A stretch of DNA of 64,000 nt from an uncultured Clostridia bacterium. Lineage in GTDB: Bacteria; Bacillota; Clostridia; Peptostreptococcales; Anaerovoracaceae. Where the stretch lies: NCBI GenBank assembly GCA_934278925.1, contig CAKQWJ010000002.1, positions 1 through 64,000 of the forward strand. The letters run 5' to 3'. Both the position numbers and the translations under genes were made by a program. Below, piece by piece: positions 8,647 through 18,739 of the stretch. The notes below the pieces were generated by a model. That model was not told where the DNA came from. It saw only the letters and a list, made by a program, of their open reading frames with translations, and did no database searches. Within the stretch, counting starts at the first letter, position 1; each line of letters starts with the position of its first letter.

Positions 8647-9522
8647 CTATTTACCTCTCTCTTCCATGATAATGGCAATTTCACTTGGATTGATGCCAAC
8701 CATCGCTTCGCCCAGATCCTCAGAAAGCTCTGCAATCAGTTTCGCGTCGGTGTAGTTGGTTACCGCCTGAACGATGGCGGAAGCTCTTTTTGCCGGGTTG
8801 CCGGACTTGAAGATGCCGGAACCAACGAATACGCCTTCCGCACCCAGTTGCATCATCAGGGCTGCGTCTGCCGGAGTAGCCACACCGCCGGCTGCAAAAT
8901 TTACCACCGGAAGTTTGCCGTTGTCGTGGACGTACTTCACCAGTTCGTAAGGAACCTGAAGCTGCTTCGCTTCTTCGAAGAGCTCGTCTTCTCGCATGGA
9001 AACCACTTTGCGGATTTCCGCATTCATTTTTCTCATATGACGAACGGCCTGAACCACGTCGCCGGTTCCCGGCTCACCCTTGGTACGAATCATGGAAGCA
9101 CCTTCGTTGATTCTTCTCAGGGCCTCGCCCAGATCTCTTGCGCCGCATACGAACGGAACCTTGAAATCTCTTTTGTTGATGTGGTAAATGTCATCGGCAG
9201 GAGACAGCACTTCCGACTCGTCGATGTAATCGATTTCGATGGCTTCCAGAAGCTGAGCCTCTACAAAATGACCGATTCTGCACTTCGCCATAACCGGAAT
9301 GCTGACCGCTTCCTGAATGCCCTTGATCATCTTCGGATCGCTCATTCTGGACACGCCGCCGGCTGCACGAATATCCGCCGGAATTCTCTCCAGTGCCATT
9401 ACCGCACAAGCGCCCGCTTCTTCCGCAATCTTTGCCTGCTCCGGTGTGGTAACGTCCATGATGACTCCGCCCTTCAGCATCTGAGCCAAACCTTTGTTCA
9501 GTTCATACTGTTTATTATCCAT
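8647..9522 (-). CDS. pdxS: pyridoxal 5'-phosphate synthase lyase subunit PdxS
   Basis: A 291-residue TIM-barrel synthase that makes PLP from ribose 5-phosphate, glyceraldehyde 3-phosphate and ammonia. The family's catalytic residues are present: Asp23, Lys80 (VMAKCRIGH) and Lys148 ([11 protein letters not shown]). The full length is typical. An AAGGAGG-type site (complement of CCTCCTT, 9534-9540) precedes the start. It forms the usual dodecamer with PdxT, encoded directly downstream, and the operon faces a PdxR-like regulator gene. Confidence 0.97.
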   Translation of the reverse strand: MDNKQYELNKGLAQMLKGGVIMDVTTPEQAKIAEEAGACAVMALERIPADIRAAGGVSRMSDPKMIKGIQEAVSIPVMAKCRIGHFVEAQLLEAIEIDYIDESEVLSPADDIYHINKRDFKVPFVCGARDLGEALRRINEGASMIRTKGEPGTGDVVQAVRHMRKMNAEIRKVVSMREDELFEEAKQLQVPYELVKYVHDNGKLPVVNFAAGGVATPADAALMMQLGAEGVFVGSGIFKSGNPAKRASAIVQAVTNYTDAKLIAELSEDLGEAMVGINPSEIAIIMEERGK

Positions 9523-9529
9523 TGTTGAA

Positions 9530-9600
9530 TATACCTCCTTGAATTTAACTGGTTATAATAGTACAATCAAACTGGTAATAAATAAATAATCAAAACATTT
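9530..9600. promoter_or_regulatory. pdxST-pdxR intergenic control region with direct repeats
   Basis: The 108-bp gap between the divergent genes carries two direct copies of AACTGGT at 9547-9553 and 9570-9576, 23 bp apart (about two helical turns), each followed by an A/T-rich TATAAT-like stretch. PdxR-type MocR regulators are known to bind direct repeats near pdxST, so these are candidate operators. TATAAT-like sequence at 9554-9559 overlaps the first copy. The assignment is by position and pattern only. Confidence 0.5.
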
Positions 9601-9630
9601 ATATTTTTCATTCCAGATAGGGGAGGAGCC

Positions 9631-11040
9631 ATGCTGACCTACGTCTTTGAGCATAACGGAAAACCGCTGTACGAGCAGGTGTACGATAACATAAAGAAGG
9701 ACATTGTGGCCGGAAGACTGCGCCCCGGGGAGAAGCTCCCGTCAAAGCGTTCTTTTGCCGGCAACAACGGGATTAGTACCATAACGATTCAGAATGCATA
9801 TGACCAGCTGATCGGGGAGGGGTACATTTACTCCATCCCTAAGAAGGGCTACTACGTGTCCGACATCCTGGAGATGAACCGTATTCCCCGGGAAAGCCGG
9901 ATTTCCTACGACATCGAGATTCCCAAAGACCGGGAGTCCTACGACGTGGACCTGTCCAGCAACGCGGTGAATCCCGACACCTTTCCCTTTTCAGTATGGG
10001 CCCGAATGTCCCGGGAGACCATTTCTTCCCAAAAAAAAGAATTGATGGAGGTTTCGCCGACCGGGGGAATCCGGGCATTGCGTTCGGCCATCGCTGACTA
10101 TCTCCGTTCCTTCCGAGGGATGCTGGTGGATCCGGATCAGATTGTCATCGGGGCCGGAACGGAGTACCTGTACAGCCTGCTGATTCAGCTGATTGGCAGC
10201 GATCGGGAGTACTGCATCGAGAATCCGGGATACAAGATTCTGGCGAACATCTACCGGCAGCACCGCATCGACTGCAAGTACATTCCAATGGATGAACATG
10301 GCATTCGGATCCCGGAACTGCACCGATCCGGAGCGGACATCGTCCATATCAGTCCGAACCATCATTTTCCCAGCGGCATCACCATGCCGGCCAGCCGGCG
10401 GTACGAGGTGTTGGCCTGGGCCAACGAAAAGCCGGGGAGATATATCATCGAGGACGATTACGACAGCGAATTCCGTCCCAACGGAAAACCGCTGCCCACG
10501 CTGTTCAGCATCGATGCCTGCGAACGGGTCATCTACATGAATACATTTTCCAAGTCCCTGACGCCGACCATCCGAATCAGTTACATGATTCTTCCGGTGC
10601 ATCTGGCTAACCAATTCTACAGTCAGCTGTCTTTCTACGCCTGCACGGTATCCACCTTTGAGCAGTACACGCTGGCGGCGTTTATCCGAAACGGGTACTT
10701 TGAGAAGCACATCAACCGGATGCGGTTGTACTACAGCCGGCAGCGGAAGCGGCTGATCGAGTCCATTGAGAAGAGCCCGATTCGGGAGCACTGCCGAATC
10801 ATCGAGAACCAGTCCGGACTTCATTTTCGGATTCGATTGGATACGGAGCTTTCCGATGAGGAGGTGAGCCGGGCACTGGCGGAGAAGGGGATTAAAATCC
10901 AGGCCATCTCGGAATACTATCTTACGGATGAGAAGCCGGACGCCCATGATTTTATCATCAACTATTCCGATGTGGATGTGAAGGCCATGCCGGCGGTGTG
11001 GGAGACGATGAACCTGATTTTGGGCGGCGAGAATAAATAG
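9631..11040 (+). CDS. pdxR: MocR/PdxR-type regulator of pyridoxal phosphate synthesis
   Basis: A 469-residue GntR-MocR protein. A winged helix (about residues 10-75: [22 protein letters not shown]) is followed by a type I aminotransferase-like domain. The PLP lysine is Lys308 in FSKSLTP, and the cofactor-binding DDYDSEF is just before it. In this family PLP acts as the sensed ligand and the protein activates or represses pdxST. The divergent position next to pdxST supports that role. Start ATG 9631 with GGGAGG at 9620-9626. The symbol rests on context, as MocR proteins have other targets too. Confidence 0.82.
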   Translation: MLTYVFEHNGKPLYEQVYDNIKKDIVAGRLRPGEKLPSKRSFAGNNGISTITIQNAYDQLIGEGYIYSIPKKGYYVSDILEMNRIPRESRISYDIEIPKDRESYDVDLSSNAVNPDTFPFSVWARMSRETISSQKKELMEVSPTGGIRALRSAIADYLRSFRGMLVDPDQIVIGAGTEYLYSLLIQLIGSDREYCIENPGYKILANIYRQHRIDCKYIPMDEHGIRIPELHRSGADIVHISPNHHFPSGITMPASRRYEVLAWANEKPGRYIIEDDYDSEFRPNGKPLPTLFSIDACERVIYMNTFSKSLTPTIRISYMILPVHLANQFYSQLSFYACTVSTFEQYTLAAFIRNGYFEKHINRMRLYYSRQRKRLIESIEKSPIREHCRIIENQSGLHFRIRLDTELSDEEVSRALAEKGIKIQAISEYYLTDEKPDAHDFIINYSDVDVKAMPAVWETMNLILGGENK

Positions 11041-11062
11041 AGAAAAAGATTGGAGGAATATT

Positions 11063-13039
11063 ATGCCTGAATTTAAAGTACATTCCGATTTCGACCTCAC
11101 CGGGGATCAGCCCCAGGCGGTGGATCATATTGTGGACAGCATTCTGGCCGGGAATCGGCACCAGACTCTGATGGGGGTCACCGGTTCCGGAAAGACGTTC
11201 ACCATGGCGAAGATTATCGAGAAGATACAGAAACCAACGCTGATTATTTCCCACAACAAAACCTTGGCGGCGCAGCTCCACGGGGAGATGAAGGAATTCT
11301 TTCCGGAGAATGCGGTGGAATACTTTGTTTCTTACTACGATTACTATCAGCCGGAGGCGTATGTGCCGTCCACGGATACCTATATCGAGAAGGATGCGGA
11401 TATCAACGATGAAATCGATAAGCTGCGGCACTCCGCAACGGCAGCACTGCTGGAGCGGCGGGATACCATCGTGGTGGCCAGTGTGTCCTGCATCTACGGT
11501 TTGGGTAGCCCGAATTCCTACCGGAATCAGCTGCTGTCCCTGCGGCCGGGCATGGAGATGGATCGGACGGACATGATTCGGAAGCTAGTGGATATGCAGT
11601 ACAATCGGAACGATATGGATTTCCATCGAGGCACCTTCCGGGCCCGGGGAGATATTATCGATATCTATCCGGCCGGCGGTGAAGAAGCGGTCCGGGTGGA
11701 GATGTTCGGCGATGAAATCGATTCCATTAAAGAAATGAATCCGGTAACCGGGGAGATTACCGGTGTGCGAAATCATATTTCCATTTTCCCGGCATCCCAT
11801 TATGTCACCAATGGGGATGACATGAAGCTGGTGGCCAAATCCATCAAGGCGGAGCTGAAGGAGCGGCTGCAGTGGTTTCGGGACAACGGAAAACTGCTGG
11901 AGGCGCAGCGCTTGGAGCAGCGCACCAACTACGATATTGAGATGATGATGGAAATCGGCACCTGTAAAGGAATCGAGAATTACTCTCGTCATCTGAATTT
12001 CCTGGAGCCGGGGGAACGTCCGTATACCTTGCTGGACTACTTCCCGGAAGGGGATTTTCTCACCATCATCGACGAGTCTCACGCCATGTTGCCTCAGCTT
12101 CGAGCCATGTACAACGGTGACCGGGCCCGGAAACAGTCTCTGGTGGAGTACGGTTTCCGGCTGCCGTCCGCGCTGGACAACCGGCCGCTGAAATTCGAGG
12201 AATTTGAGGAGATGGTGGATCAAACGGTGTACGTCAGCGCCACGCCGGCCCGATTCGAACTGGAACAGTCCGGTGGCGTGACGGCGGAGCAAGTAATTCG
12301 TCCGACGGGACTTCTGGATCCGGAAATAGACGTTCGCCCGACGGAAGGGCAGATTGACGACCTTCTGAGCGAAATCTACAAAACCACGGATGCCGGAGAG
12401 CGAGTGCTGATCACCACCTTGACCAAACGGATGGCCGAGGATCTGTCCAAGTACCTGGAGAATCAAGGGATTCGGGTGCGGTATCTCCATTCCGACATCG
12501 ACAACTTTGAACGACTGGAAATCATTCGAGACCTGCGACTGGGCAAATTCGATGTTCTGGTGGGCATCAACCTGCTTCGTGAAGGGCTGGATCTTCCGGA
12601 GATATCCCTGGTGGCCATCCTGGACGCGGACAAAGAGGGCTTCCTCCGTACGGAAACTTCCCTGATGCAGACGGTGGGCCGCGCCGCCCGGAATTCCCAC
12701 GGCCGGGTCATCATGTACGCAGACCGAATTTCCAAAGCCATGCGGTATACCATCGACGAATCCAAACGCCGTCGGGAGATTCAGAGTGCGTATAACAAGG
12801 AACACGACATCGTTCCGAAGACCATCGTAAAACCAATTCGCGACATTGCCACAGCGACCGAGGCATACAATCCGGAAAACGAGTTCAAGAATCCGAAGGA
12901 GATGACGGCCAAGGAGCTGAAGGAAACCATTAAGAAGATGGAAAAAGAAATGAAGCAGGCCGCAAAAGACCTGCAGTTCGAACGGGCGGCAGAGCTTCGA
13001 GACCTGCTGTTTGAGCTGCGAAGCAGCAAGCGAGTGTAA
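11063..13039 (+). CDS. uvrB: excinuclease ABC subunit B
   Basis: A 658-residue DNA-repair helicase-like protein that, with UvrA and UvrC, verifies and incises damaged DNA. Walker A GVTGSGKT is near residue 40, the beta-hairpin [12 protein letters not shown] near 93-104, the DESH box near residue 340, and the C-terminal UVR domain ([13 protein letters not shown]) binds UvrC. Full family length. ATG 11063 with TTGGAGG 12 nt upstream. No uvrA or uvrC follows in this window; a terminator ends the gene. Confidence 0.98.
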   Translation: MPEFKVHSDFDLTGDQPQAVDHIVDSILAGNRHQTLMGVTGSGKTFTMAKIIEKIQKPTLIISHNKTLAAQLHGEMKEFFPENAVEYFVSYYDYYQPEAYVPSTDTYIEKDADINDEIDKLRHSATAALLERRDTIVVASVSCIYGLGSPNSYRNQLLSLRPGMEMDRTDMIRKLVDMQYNRNDMDFHRGTFRARGDIIDIYPAGGEEAVRVEMFGDEIDSIKEMNPVTGEITGVRNHISIFPASHYVTNGDDMKLVAKSIKAELKERLQWFRDNGKLLEAQRLEQRTNYDIEMMMEIGTCKGIENYSRHLNFLEPGERPYTLLDYFPEGDFLTIIDESHAMLPQLRAMYNGDRARKQSLVEYGFRLPSALDNRPLKFEEFEEMVDQTVYVSATPARFELEQSGGVTAEQVIRPTGLLDPEIDVRPTEGQIDDLLSEIYKTTDAGERVLITTLTKRMAEDLSKYLENQGIRVRYLHSDIDNFERLEIIRDLRLGKFDVLVGINLLREGLDLPEISLVAILDADKEGFLRTETSLMQTVGRAARNSHGRVIMYADRISKAMRYTIDESKRRREIQSAYNKEHDIVPKTIVKPIRDIATATEAYNPENEFKNPKEMTAKELKETIKKMEKEMKQAAKDLQFERAAELRDLLFELRSSKRV

Positions 13040-13045
13040 TGAAAG

Positions 13046-13081
13046 AAGCAGGACTTCCATTGGGAAGACCTGCTTTTTTTC
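13046..13081 (+). terminator. intrinsic terminator of uvrB
   Basis: AAGCAGG-A-CTTCC pairs with GGAAG-A-CCTGCTT around an ATTG loop, then T7. Confidence 0.9.
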
Positions 13082-13093
13082 TGTGAAGTTCTC

Positions 13094-13182
13094 GGACTTG
13101 GTGCACGAAAGCCCGGAAACCCTTGAACTTTCGTCGGCTTTGCACCAAATCCGGGGCCGGATTCGGCGTCACCCGGCGCCCT
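13094..13182. other. structured intergenic DNA downstream of argD
   Basis: Between the uvrB terminator and the argD stop there are two stem-forming segments. In the first, TTGGTGC and AAAGCC pair with GGCTTT and GCACCAA around a loop of about 22 nt. In the second, GGGC-CGG pairs with CCG-GC-GCCC. Neither has a T-run on the reverse strand, so they are not classical terminators. They could be 3' stabilising structures for the arg mRNA or a REP-like element. Confidence 0.35.
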
Positions 13183-13189
13183 TTAGGTG

Positions 13190-14368
13190 CTATTCCGCAA
13201 ATGCCCGAAGCAGAACCTTCAGTGCCTGCTTCAAATGTTCCTCCGTAATGGTGAGCGGCGGGAGGAGACGTACCTTTTCTCCCGCAGGGCCGGCGGTGAT
13301 GCACAGGACGCCTTCTTTCAGGCATTCATTGACGATATCGGATGCTTTTTTGGAAGAAGGGGTGATGGCAATCATCAGGCCAAGACCTTCTACCGCCGCA
13401 ACGCCCGGGGCTTCCCGGAAGGCCTCAAAGACCATGGCGGATTTTCTTTTTACCGAATCCAGAAAGCCCTCGTTCAGCCGCTCCACGATGCTCAGTGCGC
13501 CGGCACAGACCACCGGGTTTCCACCGAAAGTGGTGCCGTGAGTTCCCGGAACCAGGGCCTTTTTGGTTTTCTCGCTGAACATGCAGATGCCGATGGGGAG
13601 GCCGCCGCCTAGACCTTTGGCAGTGGTGACGATGTCCGGGTGGAGTCCCAGCTGCTCGTACGCGTACAGGGTGCCGGTGCGGCCGTTGCCCGCCTGAACT
13701 TCGTCGCAGATGAGGAGGATGTCCTTCTCGCGGCACAGCTTTGCCAGCGTATCCGCAAACTCCTGCGTCATCACGTTCACGCCGCCTTCTCCCTGGACGC
13801 ATTCCACGATGATGGCCGCAGTGCGGTCAGAATCTACCAGGGCTTCCACGCTTTCCGGATTGTTGAACTCCGCATATTTGAAGCCCGGAACCAGGGGCTC
13901 AAAGCCTTCATGGTAGTGCGGATTCCCGGTGGCGGAGAGGGCGCCGTAGCTCCGGCCGTGAAAACTGTTTTTCATGGAAATGATTTCATAGCAATCCGGT
14001 CCCTTGTGCAGGTGCTGGTAACGGCGGGCGGCCTTCAGCGCACACTCATTGGCCTCGCCGCCGGAGTTGGTGAAGAACATGTTCGCCATGCCGGTGCGCT
14101 GAGCCAGGAGCTGGGCGAGTTTGGCGCAGGGCTCCGTGTAGTAGAGGTTGGATGTGTGCTGGACTTTGTGGAGCTGCTCCTCCACCGCGTTGATCCAGTC
14201 CGGGTCGCAGAAACCGAAGGAGTTGGTGCCGTATCCCGACTCCAAGTCGATGTACTCCTTGCCGTTCTCGTCGTAGGCGATGTCGTTGCTGCCCCAGGTG
14301 ATGGTCACCGGGAAACGGTTGTAGGTTCCGGTGATGTACTGATGATCTAACTCTTTAATATCTTTCAT
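13190..14368 (-). CDS. argD: acetylornithine aminotransferase
   Basis: A 392-residue class III PLP aminotransferase making N-acetylornithine from N-acetylglutamate semialdehyde and glutamate. The PLP lysine is Lys251 in TTAKGLGGG; the cofactor contacts NSGGEAN (101-107) and CDEVQAG (221-227) are present. It is the last gene of a leftward argC-argJ-argD operon, 49 bp after argJ. The argB kinase gene, often found between argJ and argD in Clostridia, is absent here. Related omega-aminotransferases look alike; the operon makes argD by far the best call. Confidence 0.93.
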   Translation of the reverse strand: MKDIKELDHQYITGTYNRFPVTITWGSNDIAYDENGKEYIDLESGYGTNSFGFCDPDWINAVEEQLHKVQHTSNLYYTEPCAKLAQLLAQRTGMANMFFTNSGGEANECALKAARRYQHLHKGPDCYEIISMKNSFHGRSYGALSATGNPHYHEGFEPLVPGFKYAEFNNPESVEALVDSDRTAAIIVECVQGEGGVNVMTQEFADTLAKLCREKDILLICDEVQAGNGRTGTLYAYEQLGLHPDIVTTAKGLGGGLPIGICMFSEKTKKALVPGTHGTTFGGNPVVCAGALSIVERLNEGFLDSVKRKSAMVFEAFREAPGVAAVEGLGLMIAITPSSKKASDIVNECLKEGVLCITAGPAGEKVRLLPPLTITEEHLKQALKVLLRAFAE

Positions 14369-14417
14369 TTTAATAAACCCTTTCTGTATAAATTCTCTTC
14401 CCCGAAAACATCCTCGG

Positions 14418-15650
14418 CTATTTCCGATAGTTTCCGTTCAGCTTGATGTAGTCGTAGGTGATATCGCAGCCCCAGCAGGTAGCGGAAGCGTTTCCGTTGT
14501 CGATGGTGATGCAAATTTCAATCTCGTCTTCTCCCAGTATTTCCGAGGCGTATTCCTCATCGATGTCCACACCCACACCGTTTCGGCATACCGTAATCTC
14601 GCCGGCTTCCGACAGGAAATCGATACGAACGTGTTCCGGGTTGAAAGGAATATTGGAATATCCCATGGCTACCATAATTCGTCCCCAGTTAGCGTCGTTG
14701 GCGAAAACGGCGGTTTTGGTGAGGGTGGATTGGATGACGGATTTGGCCAGAGCAACCCCTTCCTCTTCTGTGGAAGCGCCGTGGACGGTGCAGGTCACCA
14801 AATGCTTGGCGCCTTCGCCATCCTTCGCAATCATGCGGGCAAAGCGGGTGCAGATGTCCAGAAGTGCTTCCCGGAAAAGATCCAGGTCCCGGCATTCCCG
14901 GTCGATAATCTCGTTGTCCGCCAGGCCGTTGGCCAGGATAATCAAGGAGTCGTTGGTGGACATTTCGCCGTCGATGCTGACCCGGTTGAAGGTCACATCG
15001 CACACTTCTTTCAGCACCTGACGGAGCATGGTGGACGTGATGGCCAGATCGGTGGTGAGGTAGGTGAGGGTGGTTCCCATGTTGGGATGAACCATGCCGG
15101 AACCCTTGGAAATTCCGCCCAGCGTAATGGTGCGGCCGCCGACCTGAAAACGGCAGGCCAGTTCTTTCTTAAAGGTATCTGTGGTCAGGATGGCGTGGGC
15201 CACTTCGTTGGAAGCATCTTCCGTATGTTCCAGGTTGTGAGCCACCATATCGATGCCTTCCCGGATGCGATGAATATTCAGTTCTTTTCCGATAATTCCG
15301 GTGGATCCCACCAGCACTTCATCGGTGGGAATGCCCAGCGCTTCGGCGGCTGCTTGTTGCATTTCAAGGGCGCGTTCCATGCCGTGGGGCGCACAGGCGT
15401 TGGCGATTCCGGAGTTCACGCAGATGGCGCGGCAGTGTCCGCTTCGGCCGGTCTCGATATCCAGCTGCACCGGTGCGGCTTTGACGTGATTGGTGGTGTA
15501 CAGTCCGGCACTGACGCAGTCTGCATTTCGGTCACTGAGAATAATGGCCAGATCGTTTTTCTTTTTATTCGGACGAACACCGCAGTGTGTCGCTCCGGCG
15601 GTAAAGCCGGTGGGAGCACAGATTCCTCCCGGAACGTATTTCAGCTTCAT
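14418..15650 (-). CDS. argJ: bifunctional glutamate N-acetyltransferase / ornithine acetyltransferase
   Basis: A 410-residue enzyme that recycles the acetyl group from acetylornithine to glutamate and may also use acetyl-CoA. The precursor self-cleaves before a threonine nucleophile: here the site is KGSGMVHPNMG-TTL, giving Thr193. The residue before it is Gly192 where most family members have Ala. The active-site region STGIIG (116-121) is present. The start overlaps the argC stop by one base (TAATG), so the genes are coupled. Confidence 0.95.
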   Translation of the reverse strand: MKLKYVPGGICAPTGFTAGATHCGVRPNKKKNDLAIILSDRNADCVSAGLYTTNHVKAAPVQLDIETGRSGHCRAICVNSGIANACAPHGMERALEMQQAAAEALGIPTDEVLVGSTGIIGKELNIHRIREGIDMVAHNLEHTEDASNEVAHAILTTDTFKKELACRFQVGGRTITLGGISKGSGMVHPNMGTTLTYLTTDLAITSTMLRQVLKEVCDVTFNRVSIDGEMSTNDSLIILANGLADNEIIDRECRDLDLFREALLDICTRFARMIAKDGEGAKHLVTCTVHGASTEEEGVALAKSVIQSTLTKTAVFANDANWGRIMVAMGYSNIPFNPEHVRIDFLSEAGEITVCRNGVGVDIDEEYASEILGEDEIEICITIDNGNASATCWGCDITYDYIKLNGNYRK

Positions 15651-16582
15651 TATCGGTCACCTCCCAGCACCAGACCGGTGGTTTCCGGGATTCCCATCAT
15701 CAGATTCAGGTTCTGAATGGCGGAACCTGAGGCGCCTTTTCCCAGGTTGTCGAAACGAGCCACCAGCAGCATGCGGTCCGAATTCCCGTAAAGTGACAAC
15801 TCCATGTCATCCCGCCCGCTCATGGTGTTGGCAGAAGCGAAGCCGTTTTCATCGGCATCTTCCTTATAATACACCAGCGGACCGGTGTAGAATTCCCGGT
15901 ACGCATTCCGGATGTCCTCCATGGTGCCGTGAATATCGGAACCGAAGAGGGGGATGATGGTCTCCATTCCGCAGTAATAGTCGGATACAATCGGGCAGAA
16001 AATCGGGGCGCACTCTAAGCCGTTCAGGGCAGCGATTTCCGGGAGGTGCTTGTGCTGCTGGGCCAGCCCGTACATCCGCGGAGCATCCAGGAGCACGTCC
16101 CGGTGGTCGTCTTCGTATTCGCCAATCATCTTTTTACCGCCGCCGGAATAACCGGTGAGGCTGAAACATTGAAGCTTCTGCGCCGGAGAGAGAATTCCTT
16201 TCTGAATCAGCGGATAGATTAAGGCATTGACGCCGCTGGCATGACAGCCCGGATTGGCCACCAGGGGTGCCGCTTTGATGGCTTCGGCGCCGCTGATTTC
16301 CGGAAAACCGTAGACCCATCCTTCCGCCGTGCGGTGGGCGGTGGAGGCATCGATTACGCGGGTGTGGCAGGCCTTTGCCATGGGAACCGCTTCTTTGGCG
16401 GCGGTATCCGGCAGGCACATAAAAACAAAATCCGCTTCTTCATAGGCCTTCCGGCGTGCCGACTCGCTGTGACGTTCTTCGTAGGAAATCGCAATCAGTT
16501 CCATATCCGTACGGCTCTGGAGCCGTTGATGAATGCGCAGCCCGGTGGTTCCGTAGCTGCCGTCGATAAATACTTTGGTCAT
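15650..16582 (-). CDS. argC: N-acetyl-gamma-glutamyl-phosphate reductase, short (type 2) form
   Basis: A 310-residue NADPH-dependent reductase that forms N-acetylglutamate semialdehyde. The N-terminus has the Rossmann start (KVFIDGSYGTTG), and the catalytic cysteine is Cys113 in NPGCHASG. The length matches the shorter ArgC type rather than the 340-residue form. First gene of the operon. A GAGAGG site lies about 12 nt before the ATG; a second GGAG touches the start codon. Two ArgR-box-like sites lie upstream. Confidence 0.95.
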   Translation of the reverse strand: MTKVFIDGSYGTTGLRIHQRLQSRTDMELIAISYEERHSESARRKAYEEADFVFMCLPDTAAKEAVPMAKACHTRVIDASTAHRTAEGWVYGFPEISGAEAIKAAPLVANPGCHASGVNALIYPLIQKGILSPAQKLQCFSLTGYSGGGKKMIGEYEDDHRDVLLDAPRMYGLAQQHKHLPEIAALNGLECAPIFCPIVSDYYCGMETIIPLFGSDIHGTMEDIRNAYREFYTGPLVYYKEDADENGFASANTMSGRDDMELSLYGNSDRMLLVARFDNLGKGASGSAIQNLNLMMGIPETTGLVLGGDR

Positions 16583-16647
16583 CTCCAGTATACCTCTCTT
16601 TATAAATTCTCATGCAGGGAGCAGCATCGTCCCGGACGCTGTTCCGT

Positions 16648-16710
16648 ATTATGATAAAGTGCCCGAAAAACGAGGCAAATAAAAATACATAAGTATAAAT
16701 AAATATGCAG
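16648..16710 (-). promoter_or_regulatory. argC promoter region with two candidate ArgR boxes
   Basis: Leftward -10 CATAAT is at 16648-16653 (reverse strand), with a weak -35. Two adjacent 18-bp stretches at 16675-16692 and 16693-16710 share the AATAAAAAT / ATAAATAAATATGCA pattern of Firmicutes arginine-repressor boxes. Repression by an ArgR/AhrC protein would fit an arginine operon; the match is by eye. The rest of the 16711-16880 gap is AT-rich with no gene I can support. Confidence 0.45.
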
Positions 16711-16890
16711 ATATTATCGCTCTTTTGCGGAAATAAGTCAAGGGGAAAAGAGACGAAATGCTTGTATTTAAAGGAATGTAGAGTACATTTAAAAATATAG
16801 TCAAATAAAACAATACAATGTTAAAAAAGCTACAAGCGTTCATGGATACAATGCTTGCTATGCGGAAATTGCATGTGAACCAAAAAAGAC

Positions 16891-16918
16891 TTGTACACCT
16901 GTTTAAAGTGACTATAAT
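16891..16918 (+). promoter_or_regulatory. putP promoter
   Basis: TTGTAC (16891-16896), a 16-bp spacer and TATAAT (16913-16918). The leader is about 90 nt with a partial GTCACT/AGTG inverted repeat near 16935-16970. Confidence 0.7.
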
Positions 16919-17014
16919 GTATTTAAAGGATATGGTCACTATGAAATAGGTAGAAGATCACAGTGGGACATACATCTATAAAATTTTCTTCTACAATTGA
17001 AAGAGAGGATTGTC

Positions 17015-18529
17015 ATGAATTGGGAATTAATCACATTCTTAGGGTACTTCGTGATACTAATGGGCGTCGCGTTGATATTCTACTTTAACGGAGCAAACAA
17101 AGATCAGGAAGACTTCTTCCTGGGTGGCAGAGAGATGGGGCCGTGGGTAACGGCACTCTCGGCGCAGGCTTCTGACATGTCTGCGTGGCTGTTGATGGGC
17201 CTGCCGGGTTCCATCCTGGCATTTGGTTTCGGCCAGATGTGGATCGGAATCGGCCTGGCACTTGGAACTGCAGCGAACTGGATATTCTGTGCGAAGAGAT
17301 TGAGAACATTCTCCTTAGCAGCAGGTGATGCCATTACATTGCCGCAATATTTGTCCAACCGGTTCGCTACTTCATCGAAAACACTGCAGGTAATCTGTGC
17401 GGTAATCTTCCTGGTATGCTACACCATCTACGTAGCATCGGCATATGTAGCCGGCACATCCGTATTCGAGATGCTGTTCCCGGGCGTCAGTGCAAAGGTG
17501 ACGATGACGATTTTCGCATTGGTTATCGTGTTCTACACCTTCTTCGGTGGATTTAAGGCCGTATGCTGGACGGACTTCTTCCAGGGACTTCTGATGATGG
17601 CCGCATTGATGGCTGTTCCGATTGTAATCGTGGCAACGAAGCAGAATTTGGACACCAGCCTTCTGAACAACGTATATGAATACAAGGATGCATCCGGAGA
17701 GATGGTCACCTGCGTATTCGGTACCGGATTATTTGATGCAAGCTGGAAGGATATCATCTCCGGACTGGGCTGGGGACTTGGATACTTTGGTATGCCGCAC
17801 GTACTGGTACGGTTCATGTCCATCGAGAAGCCTTCCATGATTAAGAAATCTTCCATCGTTGCAATCGTCTGGGTTCTGATTTCTCTGGGTTCCGCTGTAT
17901 TGATTGCATACTTCGGCAGAATGCTGATTGCAGATCAGCTGCTTCCGATTGGAGCACAGAAGACGGTATTCATGGTAATGGCACGGAAGTACTTCCCGGC
18001 AGCAATTTCGGGATTGCTTCTGGCAGCGATTATCGCCGCATCGATTTCTACCGCAGACTCTCAGCTCCTGGTTGCATCCAGTTCCTTCACATCCGACTTG
18101 TATAAGCCGCTGATTCGGAAGGACGCAACGGAGAAGGAAACCTTGATGGTTGGAAGAATTGTCGTTGTTGTTATCGCGGTTATCGCATTCTTTATCGCAA
18201 GCTCGAAGGGATCCGGAGCACAGGCAATTATGAACCTGGTTGAAAATGCCTGGGGTGCATTTGGATCGGCATTCGGACCGACCATCCTGCTGTCCCTGTT
18301 CTGGAGAAACTTTAACTACAAGGGTGCTATTGCCGGCGTTATTTCCGGATTCGTTGTAGATATCGGCTGGCTGCTGTTCATGCACTCCACCGGCGTATAC
18401 GAAATCGTACCGGGATTCATTGCAAGTGCAGTCATCGCCGTAATCGTTGCAAAGGCAACCGGCGAACCGGATGAGGATGTCAAGACTATTTTCGATAATG
18501 CAATCGAAGGTATCAGATTAGACAAGTGA
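17015..18529 (+). CDS. putP: sodium/proline symporter
   Basis: A 504-residue inner-membrane transporter of the sodium:solute symporter family that takes up proline with Na+. It has about 13 hydrophobic segments. The GGRxxGPWVTALSAQASDMSAWLLMGLPG region near residues 37-65 carries the Na+ and substrate contacts typical of PutP. ATG 17015 with AGAGAGG before it; a TTG at 16997 gives six extra residues but no better site. Its own promoter and terminator make it monocistronic. Proline is an energy source or osmolyte in amino-acid-fermenting clostridia; which applies here is not visible. Confidence 0.92.
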   Translation: MNWELITFLGYFVILMGVALIFYFNGANKDQEDFFLGGREMGPWVTALSAQASDMSAWLLMGLPGSILAFGFGQMWIGIGLALGTAANWIFCAKRLRTFSLAAGDAITLPQYLSNRFATSSKTLQVICAVIFLVCYTIYVASAYVAGTSVFEMLFPGVSAKVTMTIFALVIVFYTFFGGFKAVCWTDFFQGLLMMAALMAVPIVIVATKQNLDTSLLNNVYEYKDASGEMVTCVFGTGLFDASWKDIISGLGWGLGYFGMPHVLVRFMSIEKPSMIKKSSIVAIVWVLISLGSAVLIAYFGRMLIADQLLPIGAQKTVFMVMARKYFPAAISGLLLAAIIAASISTADSQLLVASSSFTSDLYKPLIRKDATEKETLMVGRIVVVVIAVIAFFIASSKGSGAQAIMNLVENAWGAFGSAFGPTILLSLFWRNFNYKGAIAGVISGFVVDIGWLLFMHSTGVYEIVPGFIASAVIAVIVAKATGEPDEDVKTIFDNAIEGIRLDK

Positions 18530-18545
18530 TGTCCCAATCCTTGAG

Positions 18546-18594
18546 GGAAGGAGGCTTTCGCACAGCCAGTGCGGAAGCCTCGCTTCCTTTTTTT
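18546..18594 (+). terminator. intrinsic terminator of putP
   Basis: GGAAG, GAGGCTT and CGCAC pair with GTGCG, AAGCCTC and CTTCC, followed by T7. Confidence 0.9.
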
Positions 18595-18739
18595 ATGCAA
18601 AGAATGGTCTTTGAAAAAAGCAGAAAACCGAAAAATATGGATACTCTTTTTTTCGCAAATGGTGTACAATCATGTTATAAAACACAAATTTCAAAGTAAT
18701 TGAGTGGAGTCAGTTTGAAAGAATTTTGGGAGGAACGTC

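Noticed and set aside
16649..16939. 96-codon leftward open frame between argC and putP
   Set aside because: Built from AT-rich promoter DNA, covers the ArgR-like boxes and the putP promoter, no ribosome site.
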